Shown here one piece after another: positions 33,749-42,627 of a DNA stretch of 64,000 nt. The stretch is from NCBI RefSeq assembly GCF_040812395.1, contig NZ_JBFNXH010000019.1, forward strand, positions 15,740-79,739. The letters run 5' to 3'. The stretch comes from Paenibacillus_E sp040812395. GTDB taxonomy: Bacteria; Bacillota; Bacilli; Paenibacillales; NBRC-103111. The notes under the pieces are model-generated. The model searched no databases. It was not told where the DNA came from and saw only the letters and a list, made by a program, of their open reading frames with translations. Both the position numbers and the translations under genes were made by a program. Each line of letters opens with the position of its first letter. Position 1 is the first letter of the stretch.

Positions 33749-34381
33749 CTAATTTGATATTTCAACAACAGCCTGAAAGGAGGATCGATCCAGCAGCGAT
33801 CTCAACATATAATTAGCCAGATCGGCGCGCGAAATCCCCTGTGCCTGGTGCAACGCGCCATTGATTGACGTTCGGTACGTTTCCGTCTTCGGCCCGTTCG
33901 TCAACCGAGGGGGACGTATAACCGTCCAGTCCAACCCCGAGTTTCGCACGATCGCCTCCATACGCGACATATCTTCGTAAGCATGTTTGTACATGGGCTG
34001 AATCACATGCCGAATGACAAACTGCTGCAACATTGGAGTGTCTAAAGGGATTTCCAGCCCCGCTGAAGATAAGCAAACTAAACGGCGTATGTCCGCAGCT
34101 TGCATCGCCTTCATGATATGATCTGTTCCTTCCGAGTAAACGGTCGTAGGTTTGCGGTGAGCTACGCCAAGAGCTGATAGAACCGCATCTTTGTTAGCTA
34201 GCCATTTGCTGAACGACGATAGCTCCAGAACATCTCCGTGGACAACTTCCAAGCGTTCATTGCGAATATCAACCGCTGCGGGATTGCGCACAATGACGGT
34301 GACTTCGTGACCGAGCTCAAGCGCCTGAATGACGGCTTGACGACCTGTGCCGCCTGTAGCCCCAAAAACGACGACCTTCAT
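33749..34381 (-). CDS. NAD(P)-binding atypical SDR (NmrA/YwnB-like)
   Basis: A 210-residue atypical short-chain dehydrogenase: N-terminal VVVFGATGGTGRQAVIQAL (G-x-x-G-x-x-G), HGDVLE in beta 3, VCLSSAG, and LDWTVIRPPRLTNGP. No active-site Tyr-x-x-x-Lys is seen, as in the YwnB/BVR-B group that bind NAD(P)H and may act as flavin reductases or redox sensors. Its ATG overlaps the TGA of the upstream SGNH hydrolase gene (ATGA at 34378-34381), so the two are translationally coupled. Confidence 0.9.
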   Translation of the reverse strand: MKVVVFGATGGTGRQAVIQALELGHEVTVIVRNPAAVDIRNERLEVVHGDVLELSSFSKWLANKDAVLSALGVAHRKPTTVYSEGTDHIMKAMQAADIRRLVCLSSAGLEIPLDTPMLQQFVIRHVIQPMYKHAYEDMSRMEAIVRNSGLDWTVIRPPRLTNGPKTETYRTSINGALHQAQGISRADLANYMLRSLLDRSSFQAVVEISN

Positions 34382-35217
34382 CTCGCTTTTCCCCCTGTAA
34401 GCTCTTCGACCAGCCAGGTTACAATGGCTTTGTGTCCCTCAATTGTAGGGTGGAGTCCATCCGGCCCTATGAATGTCGCCGACGCCGGTAATCCAAATCC
34501 CTCTTGCGTGTCTACGACTGGGTCAGGCAGGCTGCGGATCGTGTTGCCGATCACGAGAATATCTTCATTTCGCCAGCTCAGCTGTCCCTGCTGAAAATGT
34601 GGAAACGCGGCAACTCGTTCTTCGTCGAACGTTGGCGGGGTGATCCATACCCAGCTAGCCGTGGTTCGCGCTGAGGCTATCCGCCTTATTTCTTTTAAAT
34701 TCTTAGCGGTTTCTTCCGCGCTGACTTGCGTTTTGGCCGAACCCGGACCGACGCGCAGCACATCGTTGCCCCCAAGCATGCATAAGATCCAATTCGGTTG
34801 TTTGGCGACAATGCCGCTGAAGCGCGCAAGGGCTTGCGTGGAGGTATGGCCGGAAATCCCTTCATTGACCAACCGTATTCCATCCTGCGGTCTTTGCAGC
34901 ACAAGCAGCTGGCGCAGGATTTCAAACCAGGATAGCAGATCATCTGTCGTACTTTCGCCTACTCCAATCACCGTTTCTCCCGCCTTGAACGGCAGATGAT
35001 CGACCCTGTCGGCAAAAACCGGATCTTCCAGCAATTGCTGCGCTGCTACTTTCGCCTGTTGAACCAAAAGGACTTTGACGTTCAGATACGTCTCCAAGTC
35101 TATGCCATATATAGCCGCTACGGTTTTTTCATCGAGATTACGCGCAAAACTCAGCAGCTTTTCAGGATGCTGTGTTTGAACAAGTTTTACCCACCTAGGA
35201 TTTAATGTTGGTTCCAT
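34378..35217 (-). CDS. SGNH/GDSL-type hydrolase
   Basis: A 279-residue esterase/lipase-like protein. An N-terminal helical extension (residues 1-75) precedes the SGNH core: block I GVGESTTDD (catalytic Ser, with Glu in place of the Asp of GDS), block II around NEGISGHT (Gly), block III GGND (Asn), and block V FIGPDGLHPTIEGH (Asp and His). All four catalytic residues are therefore present. No signal peptide, so cytoplasmic. AAGGAG ribosome binding site at a slightly long distance. Upstream member of a coupled pair with the SDR. Confidence 0.88.
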   Translation of the reverse strand: MEPTLNPRWVKLVQTQHPEKLLSFARNLDEKTVAAIYGIDLETYLNVKVLLVQQAKVAAQQLLEDPVFADRVDHLPFKAGETVIGVGESTTDDLLSWFEILRQLLVLQRPQDGIRLVNEGISGHTSTQALARFSGIVAKQPNWILCMLGGNDVLRVGPGSAKTQVSAEETAKNLKEIRRIASARTTASWVWITPPTFDEERVAAFPHFQQGQLSWRNEDILVIGNTIRSLPDPVVDTQEGFGLPASATFIGPDGLHPTIEGHKAIVTWLVEELTGGKAR

Positions 35218-35249
35218 CTTTGTATGATCTCCTTTTGTTGTTTTTTTGT

Positions 35250-35663
35250 TTATCGCATGAACATGCCGCCATTGATCTCAATCGTCTCTCCTGTCACGAA
35301 AGAGGAGAGATCGGAAGCTAGGAAAAGCACCCCGCCCGCCACGTCTTCCGGTAACCCTTCCCACCCTAACGGGATGACTGCGATGATGGACTTGCGGATT
35401 TCCTCGGTCTTAAACCGATCGTTCGACGTGTTGGCAATCACACCGGGCGTAATCGCGTTAACGTGAATTCGGTTTATCCTGCCAACAAAAGTCAGCAGGT
35501 ACATGATCAATGGGATCAAGACGAAGATCTTTACAAACGTTTTGTGTGCCGACCAATTCACAGGATCAGCAAAAATGGCCATCCCGGCAATAAATACTTG
35601 CACCACAATGCAGGCTAAAAACAGCCAAGCCAATATGTTGTAGATGAGACGCCCGACATGCAT
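35250..35663 (-). CDS. Chimeric ORF: DUF6220-like membrane N-terminus fused to the tail of an SDR
   Basis: A 137-residue frame of two unrelated halves. Residues 1 to about 62 are a two-TM segment like the first half of DUF6220 membrane proteins (IYNILAWLFLACIVVQVFIAG, then NWSAHKTFVKIF and a second helix ending FVGRI). From about residue 66 the sequence is the C-terminus of a FabG-type short-chain dehydrogenase (HVNAITPGVIANT, PEDVAGGVLFLASD, ITGETIEINGG-like ending). The SDR part lacks its Rossmann motif and catalytic Tyr/Lys, and the membrane part lacks its last helices. A deletion joining two genes in frame is the simplest explanation. The ribosome binding site GAGGAGGG is intact. Confidence 0.75.
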   Translation of the reverse strand: MHVGRLIYNILAWLFLACIVVQVFIAGMAIFADPVNWSAHKTFVKIFVLIPLIMYLLTFVGRINRIHVNAITPGVIANTSNDRFKTEEIRKSIIAVIPLGWEGLPEDVAGGVLFLASDLSSFVTGETIEINGGMFMR

Positions 35664-35857
35664 CTTCTATCCCTCCTCTCACATGGATCTGGTTGATCAA
35701 CATTTCTTACAATAACCGCTGAGTCTCACGAAACGCTGTGCGAAAAAGTCACAAAACGATCAACAAACAAGTACATTGCAGTCAATCCGACCACGTGCGA
35801 CAAAGGATATGCTACAATAATTCCAAATCTTTCTTACAACTTGTTGGAGGGGACTAC

Positions 35858-36550
35858 ATGCCTATCAACCGTACGGTATTGATCGTAGATGATGATAAAG
35901 AGATTGTAGAGTTAATGAGGGATTTCCTCGAAGATGAACAGTTTGGCGTGGTCGAAGCCTATAACGCCGCTCAAGCTTTAGAAGCAATGGACCGCAATCG
36001 GGTTGACTGCATCCTGCTGGATGTGATGATGCCCGGCCAGAGCGGTCTTGAGCTTTGCAGACAAATTCGGAAAACGCAAGATACACCGATCCTCTTCCTT
36101 AGCTCACGGGGCGAGGATGTGGACAAAATACGTGGCCTTAGCTTAGGCGGCGACGATTATATTGTGAAATCTGCAACGCCCGAGGAAGTTGTCGCTCGGA
36201 TCAAAGCTGTGCTCCGCCGCTTCGGTAAGAATGAGAAGGATCACAAGCTCGAGCTTGACTTCGGTCGACTCGTCCTAGATGTGTTGGCCCATGAAACAAG
36301 AGTCGAAGGACATCCAGTGCCTTTAACTCCCAAAGAATTCGATATCCTTTGCTTATTTGCGGAATACCCCCGACAAGTATTCACATATGAACAATTGCTG
36401 CAGCGTTTCTGGGAAGGGATTGGAGACAAGCATTCCGTCACCGTTCATATTGGAAGAATTCGCGAGAAAATTGAGGAAGATCCCAGAAAGCCAACGTTCA
36501 TCACCAATGTTTGGGGCGTAGGCTACCGGTTCGAAGGGGTGCGAAGATGA
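35858..36550 (+). CDS. OmpR-family response regulator
   Basis: A 230-residue two-domain response regulator. Receiver: acidic triad DDD (residues 11-13), phospho-acceptor D55 in ILLDVMMPG, Ser/Thr in FLSSRG and Lys in YIVKSA; the usual Lys-Pro dipeptide is Lys-Ser here. The C-terminal winged helix is complete (LTPKEFDILCLFAEYPRQVFTYEQLL, VTVHIGRIREKIEED, WGVGYRFEG). Start at 35858 follows TTGGAGGGG. Its stop overlaps the start of the histidine kinase gene (ATGA), and an MFS pump follows, which it may control. Confidence 0.93.
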   Translation: MPINRTVLIVDDDKEIVELMRDFLEDEQFGVVEAYNAAQALEAMDRNRVDCILLDVMMPGQSGLELCRQIRKTQDTPILFLSSRGEDVDKIRGLSLGGDDYIVKSATPEEVVARIKAVLRRFGKNEKDHKLELDFGRLVLDVLAHETRVEGHPVPLTPKEFDILCLFAEYPRQVFTYEQLLQRFWEGIGDKHSVTVHIGRIREKIEEDPRKPTFITNVWGVGYRFEGVRR

Positions 36551-37875
36551 AACCGCTCCGCATACGCCAATGGATGTTGATCGGCATGCTCATTATGCTG
36601 ATCCTGCCGCAGTTGTCTTATGAAATCCCTGGCCTGTTCGATCGCTATGTGTGGGAGAACACCAAGCATTCGCAGCGGCAAACAACCTTGAACACCTTGG
36701 TGAGCGAGGTTAGCGAAACGGACATCACGCACTGGCACGATCCCAGTTGGCAGACTGCTATTGGGAATAGGATCGCAGCTTCGCATTTGGGGATTATTCT
36801 CCTTGATGCTTCCGATCGTGAAATCTATCATTCCATGCCTTCAGGAGTGGAAGCAACCGCTTCTCGACAAATACGCATCGTGGAGCAAGGCCAACTGCGG
36901 GGTAATGCCCTCTTCTTCGTTCCTAAACAAACAAGCGGACTCGCGACAGCGTTCGCCTTTATAGCTGGTCTTTGCGCTATTTTATTTATTGGATGGCAGA
37001 TGGGTCGTGTTGTCGTGAAACCTTTGGAAGCGATGAGTTCCGCAGCCAGACGAATCGCGGGAGGCGATCTGGATTTTCATCTTCCCGAATCCACTGTTCT
37101 GGAAGTGGCCGATGTGCGTGCAGCCTTTCATGCGATGGGCAAGGGACTTCGGGAATCGCTGATTCGTCAGTCCGAGCTGGAGGAAGAACGACGCTTTTTC
37201 ATTAGCTCGATCGCACATGACCTAAGGACGCCATTATTTGCTTTGCGGGGATTCTTAACGAGGCTGGAACGCGGTCTGGCCAGCAATCCGGAGAGGATTC
37301 CCAGATATGCCGCCATTTGCAGTAAAAAAGCGGAACAGCTAGAACGTCTTGTATCCGATCTTTTTTCTTACAGCCAAATGGCATCCTTGGATCAATTGCT
37401 GCGACAAGAACAGCTGAATATAAGTGCTCTTTTCACAGATATTGTTTCGGAATATCTGCCAATTGCGAAGGAAAAAGGAATAACTTTGAAGTACGATGAA
37501 CCGGCTGAGCAGCATATACGCCAAGGCGACGCACATATGCTGCGGCGAGCGATAGGAAATTTGATCGAAAATGCCCTCCGCTATACCCCAGGAAACGGCG
37601 TCATTACCCTCACCTTGCATATGGAGGAAACTCGCATCCTCTTCACCGTTGAAGATACGGGCCCGGGAATACCCGAGTACGAATTGACTAACATCTTTAA
37701 AGCATTTTACAGGGGCGATGAATCAAGGAATCCAGAAAATGGCGGCACCGGACTTGGACTTACCATTGCGCAGCGAATTCTAAGGGCGCACAAAGGCGAT
37801 CTCACAGCCCGGAATCACAGCCAGACAGGAAGCGCTATTTTTACAGGCTGGATAGCTTATTTAGTTACGTCTTAG
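36547..37875 (+). CDS. Sensor histidine kinase
   Basis: A 442-residue membrane kinase: TM1 (about residues 9-28), an extracytoplasmic sensor of about 100 residues, TM2 (about 138-158), a HAMP domain, the HisKA dimerisation helix with the phospho-acceptor His in SSIAHDLRTPLFALRGF, and a HATPase domain with N box (LIENALRYTPGNG), D-T-G-P-G-I-P and G-T-G-L-G-L boxes. Translationally coupled to the response regulator by an ATGA overlap. The stimulus is unknown; a cell-envelope stress or drug signal would fit the adjacent efflux pump. Confidence 0.93.
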   Translation: MKPLRIRQWMLIGMLIMLILPQLSYEIPGLFDRYVWENTKHSQRQTTLNTLVSEVSETDITHWHDPSWQTAIGNRIAASHLGIILLDASDREIYHSMPSGVEATASRQIRIVEQGQLRGNALFFVPKQTSGLATAFAFIAGLCAILFIGWQMGRVVVKPLEAMSSAARRIAGGDLDFHLPESTVLEVADVRAAFHAMGKGLRESLIRQSELEEERRFFISSIAHDLRTPLFALRGFLTRLERGLASNPERIPRYAAICSKKAEQLERLVSDLFSYSQMASLDQLLRQEQLNISALFTDIVSEYLPIAKEKGITLKYDEPAEQHIRQGDAHMLRRAIGNLIENALRYTPGNGVITLTLHMEETRILFTVEDTGPGIPEYELTNIFKAFYRGDESRNPENGGTGLGLTIAQRILRAHKGDLTARNHSQTGSAIFTGWIAYLVTS

Positions 37876-38022
37876 ACGGTGCATATCGTTCTCTAGACCG
37901 AGTGGATTTAAATCCTGCGTCTGACGATTGCTTTCCTTTGTTCACTTATACTTGAAAAGTGAAGAGAAATTGACAACAAGTGTAGAACCTGCAACCAATT
38001 AAAATGAAATAGAGGTGCTCTT

Positions 38023-39549
38023 GTGAAACAGCAAGGAAACAACAAGACGTTGGTACTCATCGGGCTGCTGCTCGGCGTGGTGTTCTCAGAACTGGATCAG
38101 ACGATCGTATCAACAGCGCTGCCAACCATCATTCGTGATCTCCATGGCCTGTCGCTTTACGGCTGGGTAGCAGGGATTTACATGCTCGCCATTACGATGT
38201 TCATGCCAATCTTCGGCAAGCTGGCGGATATTTACGGACGCAAGAAGATTTATTTAAGCTGTGTCGCCCTTTTTATGATCGGATCGATCATCTGTGGGCT
38301 CGCAGATTCCATGACTGTGCTGCTGATCGGAAGAGGCATTCAAGGCATTGGAGCCGGTGGCCTTATGCCGTTAGGCATGATCATCATCGGAGATACATTT
38401 CCGCTCGAGCAGCGTGCTAAGGTTCAGAGCTTAATTGGGCCTTTATTAATTCTGCCGCAGCTGCTAGGACCAACTGTTGGAGGCTATCTTGTCGGCCATG
38501 TGAGTTGGCACTGGATCTTTCTGATCAACATTCCTATAGGGCTCATCTCTGCCTTTATCGTGTCCAAGGGCTTGCGTGAATCGAACAACAGCGAGAAGAA
38601 ATCCATTGACTGGGCAGGCGCCTTCACCCTTGTGCTATCCATGCTCTCGCTTCTGCTCGCTCCTGTGCTGATCGACATCAAAGGCTATACGTGGTCATCC
38701 CCTGTCATTATAGGCCTATTGGTTCTGTCCCTAGCGCTTGTCGTGCTGTTTATTCGAATCGAATCCAAGGCCAAAGAACCCATTATCCCGCTAGTTCTCT
38801 TCAAAAATCGCTCGGTCGTGGTCCTGTCATGTATCGTATTTCTAACGATGCTCGGCATTATGGGCGGCATGTCCGGCTTCCCGTTCTTCGCTCAGATTGT
38901 TATGGGCATGTCGCCAACCGCTTCCGGCTACATGTCGCTGGCTTTCATGGCAGGTGCTATTCCAGCTAGCATCGTTTGCGGAAATCTCATTACAAAGATT
39001 CCCTACAAGTACCTGTTCATCGTATCGTTCGTCTTTCCGATCGTCAGCTACGTGCTGCTGTCGCAAATCCATGTCGATACGACGGTTATGTACATGATCG
39101 CAGCATTTTTCATACTAGGGCTTGGCATCGGCGTTCTATTCGGCGGAGATAATCTGATCGTCCAGGAATCCGTTGCAAAGGAGCACACCGGAGTAGGTGT
39201 GGCCACTGTTCAGTTATTCCAATCCATAGGCACAACGCTCGGTTTCTCCATCTTCGGGAGCCTGCTTTCCAGAAATATTTCCAGCGGTTTATCCGGGTTG
39301 TCCGGCGAATTCCCTGCCGGAACTTCAGAGACGATTATGAACGGTGGCCTTCCACAGGGACTTTCCGCAGAGCTGCTGTTGAAAATCAAAATGGTTTTTG
39401 CGGAGTCCTTCCAACACATTTTCGCCATAGGCATCGGCTTCGCCATTGTGGCTTTCATCGCTTGCTTATTTATGAAAAAGGAGCTGCTTACGGCCAAGGA
39501 AGAAGCTCCGGCCGCTCCGGCTGTCGTTAATCCTAGCTCGAATGTGTGA
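38023..39549 (+). CDS. 14-TM MFS multidrug efflux transporter (DHA2, EmrB/QacA type)
   Basis: A 508-residue, 14-TM exporter. Signatures: LDQTIVSTALPTIIRDL in helix 1 (motif D1), GKLADIYGRKKIYL (motif A), GRGIQGIGAGG (motif B region) and LGPTVGGYLVGHVSWHWIFLIN (motif C and the following loop). Probable drug:H+ antiporter. Start is a GTG with GAGGTG upstream. Lies 147 bp after the sensor kinase gene on the same strand, so it is the likely target of the two-component system. Confidence 0.92.
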   Translation: MKQQGNNKTLVLIGLLLGVVFSELDQTIVSTALPTIIRDLHGLSLYGWVAGIYMLAITMFMPIFGKLADIYGRKKIYLSCVALFMIGSIICGLADSMTVLLIGRGIQGIGAGGLMPLGMIIIGDTFPLEQRAKVQSLIGPLLILPQLLGPTVGGYLVGHVSWHWIFLINIPIGLISAFIVSKGLRESNNSEKKSIDWAGAFTLVLSMLSLLLAPVLIDIKGYTWSSPVIIGLLVLSLALVVLFIRIESKAKEPIIPLVLFKNRSVVVLSCIVFLTMLGIMGGMSGFPFFAQIVMGMSPTASGYMSLAFMAGAIPASIVCGNLITKIPYKYLFIVSFVFPIVSYVLLSQIHVDTTVMYMIAAFFILGLGIGVLFGGDNLIVQESVAKEHTGVGVATVQLFQSIGTTLGFSIFGSLLSRNISSGLSGLSGEFPAGTSETIMNGGLPQGLSAELLLKIKMVFAESFQHIFAIGIGFAIVAFIACLFMKKELLTAKEEAPAAPAVVNPSSNV

Positions 39550-39668
39550 GCTATGAAATCATGATATTTAACGGAAAGCGCAACTTTTTTCATATTTCTC
39601 ACGTCTAATTTTTGGGTAAAATTGGAATATTCATTTATAGTTTCCCTAAATTAACAGAGGATTGGAAG

Positions 39669-40841
39669 ATGATGCAAATGATGATGAAGAAACGAATCCA
39701 ACAATCAGCTGCTATGATTGCAGCTACCGCCATTTTATCGCTTTCTTGTTTAGCTGTTCCGAATGCACAAGCGGCAGAAACGTCCGAGACAGCTCCGAAA
39801 ATTGTCCAGGTAGCAGCTTCCGGCTCATCTTTAGCGCTTGACGACCAAGGAAATGTATGGTGTAGTGCGTTACATGCCATTTCTGTCAAGGATGGCTATC
39901 ACCCCAATCTTATGATAAAGGCTAAGGGACTGAATCATGTAGTTCGTATGAGCGGGGATCTTGTACTAAGAGAAGATGGAACGGTGTGGACCATCGAAAC
40001 GCCCGATGTGGCTCCATCCGATTTGAAGCAACATGTTTCTGCAGAGTTAGGCGATCCTATTCCCGATCTGAAAGAGATCGTCAAAATCCAGGATATCGGT
40101 ATGCTAGGGTTAGCGATCGATAGAGAAGGAAAAGCTTGGTTCTTTGAATCCGCTCCTCGCTGGTTGAAGAATGATCCAACGTTTACTTTGAAAGCCAAGC
40201 CGGTACTTATCGAGGGGCTGGATCATGTAAAAGACGTATCCGTCTCTAATGACAGCGTAATGTTTTTAAAAGACGATGGTACTATATGGGGGATCGATAC
40301 ATATATCCCAGTTTCAAGAATTCACGGTGATAATCCATCCTTGTACGACACAATCCGATCTACGAAGCCGGTTCGGATGAATAATTTAAACGATATTGCG
40401 AAGCTAGGCAATAATATTGCGTTGAAGAAAGACGGCACGGTTTGGATATGGGGACGCGATAAGTTTGCAAAACCGGAAAGTGACATTTCGGAAAAGGCAA
40501 TCGCTCCTTTTCAGGTAGCTGGACTTGCTGATATTGTCGATTTTTCCAAAATCGTCGATAATGGCAAGTCGGGTAATAAAACGCTCTTTGTGAAAAAAGA
40601 CGGTACCGTGTGGGGCTGGGGGTTTTTCAGCGAAGATTGGATCCCTGGCAGTGAACCCGTTGGCGCTTGGAGAGACGTTTTCCAATTGAAATCATTATCC
40701 GATGTTGCCTACCTCCCAATCAGTGGTACTGATGCAGTAGTGAAAAAGGACGGCACGTTATGGTTGTGGGGAACAAACAATTCTTATAGTACCTTCATTA
40801 AAGATCCGCTTCCAGTAGAATTCAATGCCAATATGAAGTAG
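39669..40841 (+). CDS. Secreted RCC1-like beta-propeller protein
   Basis: A 390-residue protein with a clear signal peptide (basic MMKKR start, hydrophobic stretch, cleavage near NAQAAE at about residue 36). The mature part has repeated blocks of about 50 residues ending in a D-G-T-[VI]-W-x-W/I motif (REDGTVWTI, KDDGTIWGI, KKDGTVWIWG, KKDGTVWGWG, KKDGTLWLWG), as in RCC1/BLIP-II-type seven-bladed propellers. Such secreted proteins bind other proteins or glycans; no catalytic motif is seen. The start at 39669 follows AGAGGA. Confidence 0.85.
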   Translation: MMQMMMKKRIQQSAAMIAATAILSLSCLAVPNAQAAETSETAPKIVQVAASGSSLALDDQGNVWCSALHAISVKDGYHPNLMIKAKGLNHVVRMSGDLVLREDGTVWTIETPDVAPSDLKQHVSAELGDPIPDLKEIVKIQDIGMLGLAIDREGKAWFFESAPRWLKNDPTFTLKAKPVLIEGLDHVKDVSVSNDSVMFLKDDGTIWGIDTYIPVSRIHGDNPSLYDTIRSTKPVRMNNLNDIAKLGNNIALKKDGTVWIWGRDKFAKPESDISEKAIAPFQVAGLADIVDFSKIVDNGKSGNKTLFVKKDGTVWGWGFFSEDWIPGSEPVGAWRDVFQLKSLSDVAYLPISGTDAVVKKDGTLWLWGTNNSYSTFIKDPLPVEFNANMK

Positions 40842-40946
40842 CATTGAAATGGGCCTGTCGTCTCCAGTCCAATAATCGACCCGGCGACAACAGGCCTCTC
40901 CATATAAGATCGGCGGCCGCGCACTTAGTTCTTCCCTCATGAAGAC

Positions 40947-41123
40947 GGAACAACGATCCTCTATTCGTCTAAATAATCCTCTTTTTCACTTCGGAAAGGA
41001 ACTACGGTACGTTAAATAGGTTAAAATCTGCCTAAACCCGGTCATTGCCTTCGCATAAAGCACTGTAGTTCCGCTCATGACCTTAAAAAGCAAATATAGC
41101 AATCGATAACGCATCTACGTTCC
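40947..41123. repeat. Dispersed four-box element, copy E (diverged)
   Basis: In the 608-bp gap between convergent genes. Boxes: forward 40947-40966 and 40998-41014, reverse 41055-41072 and 41106-41123. Sequence between boxes is recognisably related to copies A-C (for example GTTAAATAGGTTAAAATCTG against GTTAAATGAGCG). The long conserved right flank is missing or decayed. Confidence 0.65.
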
Positions 41124-41264
41124 TCTCCCCATGACTAAAGGATCCTAGATCCTTTGAATCCTTCCATCTCCGAGGACGGACAGCATAATTCGTCGATCAC
41201 CGTACCGGAAAACTGAGAAGTCCTGATCAGAACTTTAGCTATCTCGGAAGAAAATCCGGGGTAT

Positions 41265-41423
41265 ATGTATCAAAATTTTAAAGCAATTGAAAGCCCCGAA
41301 TGGTTAAAAAGCTCCGTCATTTACGAATTGCATGCAAGAGCGTTCTCTGAAGGCGGATTTAACGGTTTAGCCCAAATCCTCAAGTTCATGCCATCGTTGA
41401 ATGGCATGAACTCAGGGACATAG
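41265..41423 (+). pseudogene. Remnant of a GH13 (alpha-amylase family) glycosidase
   Basis: A 52-codon frame reading SPEWLKSSVIYELHARAFSE then GGFNGLAQILKF, which matches the start of the GH13 catalytic barrel (W-x-x-x-x-V-I-Y-E-x-x-x-R-A-F-S). It then ends after about 20 more residues at TAG. None of the catalytic residues is present, there is no ribosome binding site, and it directly follows repeat copy E. A decayed fragment of an amylase/pullulanase-like gene. Confidence 0.6.
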
Positions 41424-41449
41424 AGTTCCGTATGTGCTGCTCGTTTACG

Positions 41450-42505
41450 CTAGGGATGCTTTTGCTGTACATACGTCACGAGTTTATGCATGAACACCAC
41501 AGCCTGCGCGCGATTCGTCGTCTCATGCGGATGAATGCCATTCGCATAGCCTTGAACAAGCCCCAGTTGCACTAAGGAAGCAACGCTGCCAGCTGCATAA
41601 TCCGATATCGCGGAAGAGTCGGTGAAAGCATCCAATACAGACGAACTGCTGATCATCGTGGAAGGTTGACCCGCCGACCGCAGGGCCCGCTCTGCAAGAA
41701 CCATCATATCCTCTCTAGTAATCGAATCCTGCGGATGGAAGCTGCCGTTTGCGTCCCCTTGCACGATTCCCAAGCCTCTTGCTTCGGCCAAAGGCTCTGC
41801 GTAATATTCACCTTCCCTCACATCAGCAAAGCTAAGTCCAGATTTGCTTTTGAGCTCCAACGCCTGCATAAGCAGGATGACAAAGTCGGCTCGAGTCACA
41901 GGAGCCTTGGGACTAAATATGCACTCCCCTGTACCGTTCACAATGCCTTTGTCAGCCAGCGCTTCGATGGCCGTTATGGCCCACTCGAAATCTTCGATAT
42001 CATCGAAATGGTACTTGCTTGTAATCGCAAGCGAGGAACGAGAATCTATCTGAAGAGATGCCGTTACAAGCGCAGAATCAACCACCTTCACTCGGCTTAA
42101 TAACAGCTCTGCTTTTCCATGGCTGATCGCTTCAAAATGAACTTTAAACAAGAGTTGGTCGCCATTTATGCCCTTGCCTTGACCAACACGGGTAAAAGCA
42201 AGCTGGATGTGATTGTCTTTTATAATAGGCCCTACCGAAAACCCTGGCAGGTCTGTCGTTGCATCCTTCAGCTTTAACCTAACAGGATCGTACTCCAGAT
42301 TAATTTCGTAGGCATATACATCTTTGAGATGGCTTCCCTTGATAAGAACCTCAACAGTATCTCCTTTTAGCAAGCTTTGATCCGGAATCGCTAACGTATA
42401 CGCAGGCGCTTCTTCGGCTTCAGATGCGGCAAAAGCAGATGGCAGGATGGCACTTGTTAGGAAGAGTAACATGAAGCAGTTGACAACCCATTTCCGCAAT
42501 CCCAA
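41450..42505 (-). CDS. Cohesin-SLH surface protein (candidate anchoring scaffoldin)
   Basis: A 351-residue exported protein: signal peptide (residues 1-27, cleavage after SAFAA), a cohesin-like domain (about 33-165, AYTLAIPDQSLLKGDTVEVLIKG split by strands, then YAYEINLEYDPVRLKLKDA) and three SLH repeats (about 166-345: FDDIE...AIEALADKGIVNG; FADVREGEYYAEPLAEARGLG; FTDSSAISDYAAGSVASLVQLG). SLH repeats bind pyruvylated cell-wall polymer, cohesins bind dockerins, so it could anchor dockerin-bearing proteins. Starts with TTG behind GGGGGAG. The next gene upstream encodes a protein with cohesin and dockerin. Confidence 0.88.
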   Translation of the reverse strand: MGLRKWVVNCFMLLFLTSAILPSAFAASEAEEAPAYTLAIPDQSLLKGDTVEVLIKGSHLKDVYAYEINLEYDPVRLKLKDATTDLPGFSVGPIIKDNHIQLAFTRVGQGKGINGDQLLFKVHFEAISHGKAELLLSRVKVVDSALVTASLQIDSRSSLAITSKYHFDDIEDFEWAITAIEALADKGIVNGTGECIFSPKAPVTRADFVILLMQALELKSKSGLSFADVREGEYYAEPLAEARGLGIVQGDANGSFHPQDSITREDMMVLAERALRSAGQPSTMISSSSVLDAFTDSSAISDYAAGSVASLVQLGLVQGYANGIHPHETTNRAQAVVFMHKLVTYVQQKHP

Positions 42506-42627
42506 TATAGCTCCCCCTTAAACAGCGAAGAATATGTTAGATGAGCAGCAGGCAGAAGCACTATTCACTAGATACATTTCGTATCAAAATAAACAGTGCT
42601 CTACCTGCGTTTGAATACGTTTATGAA

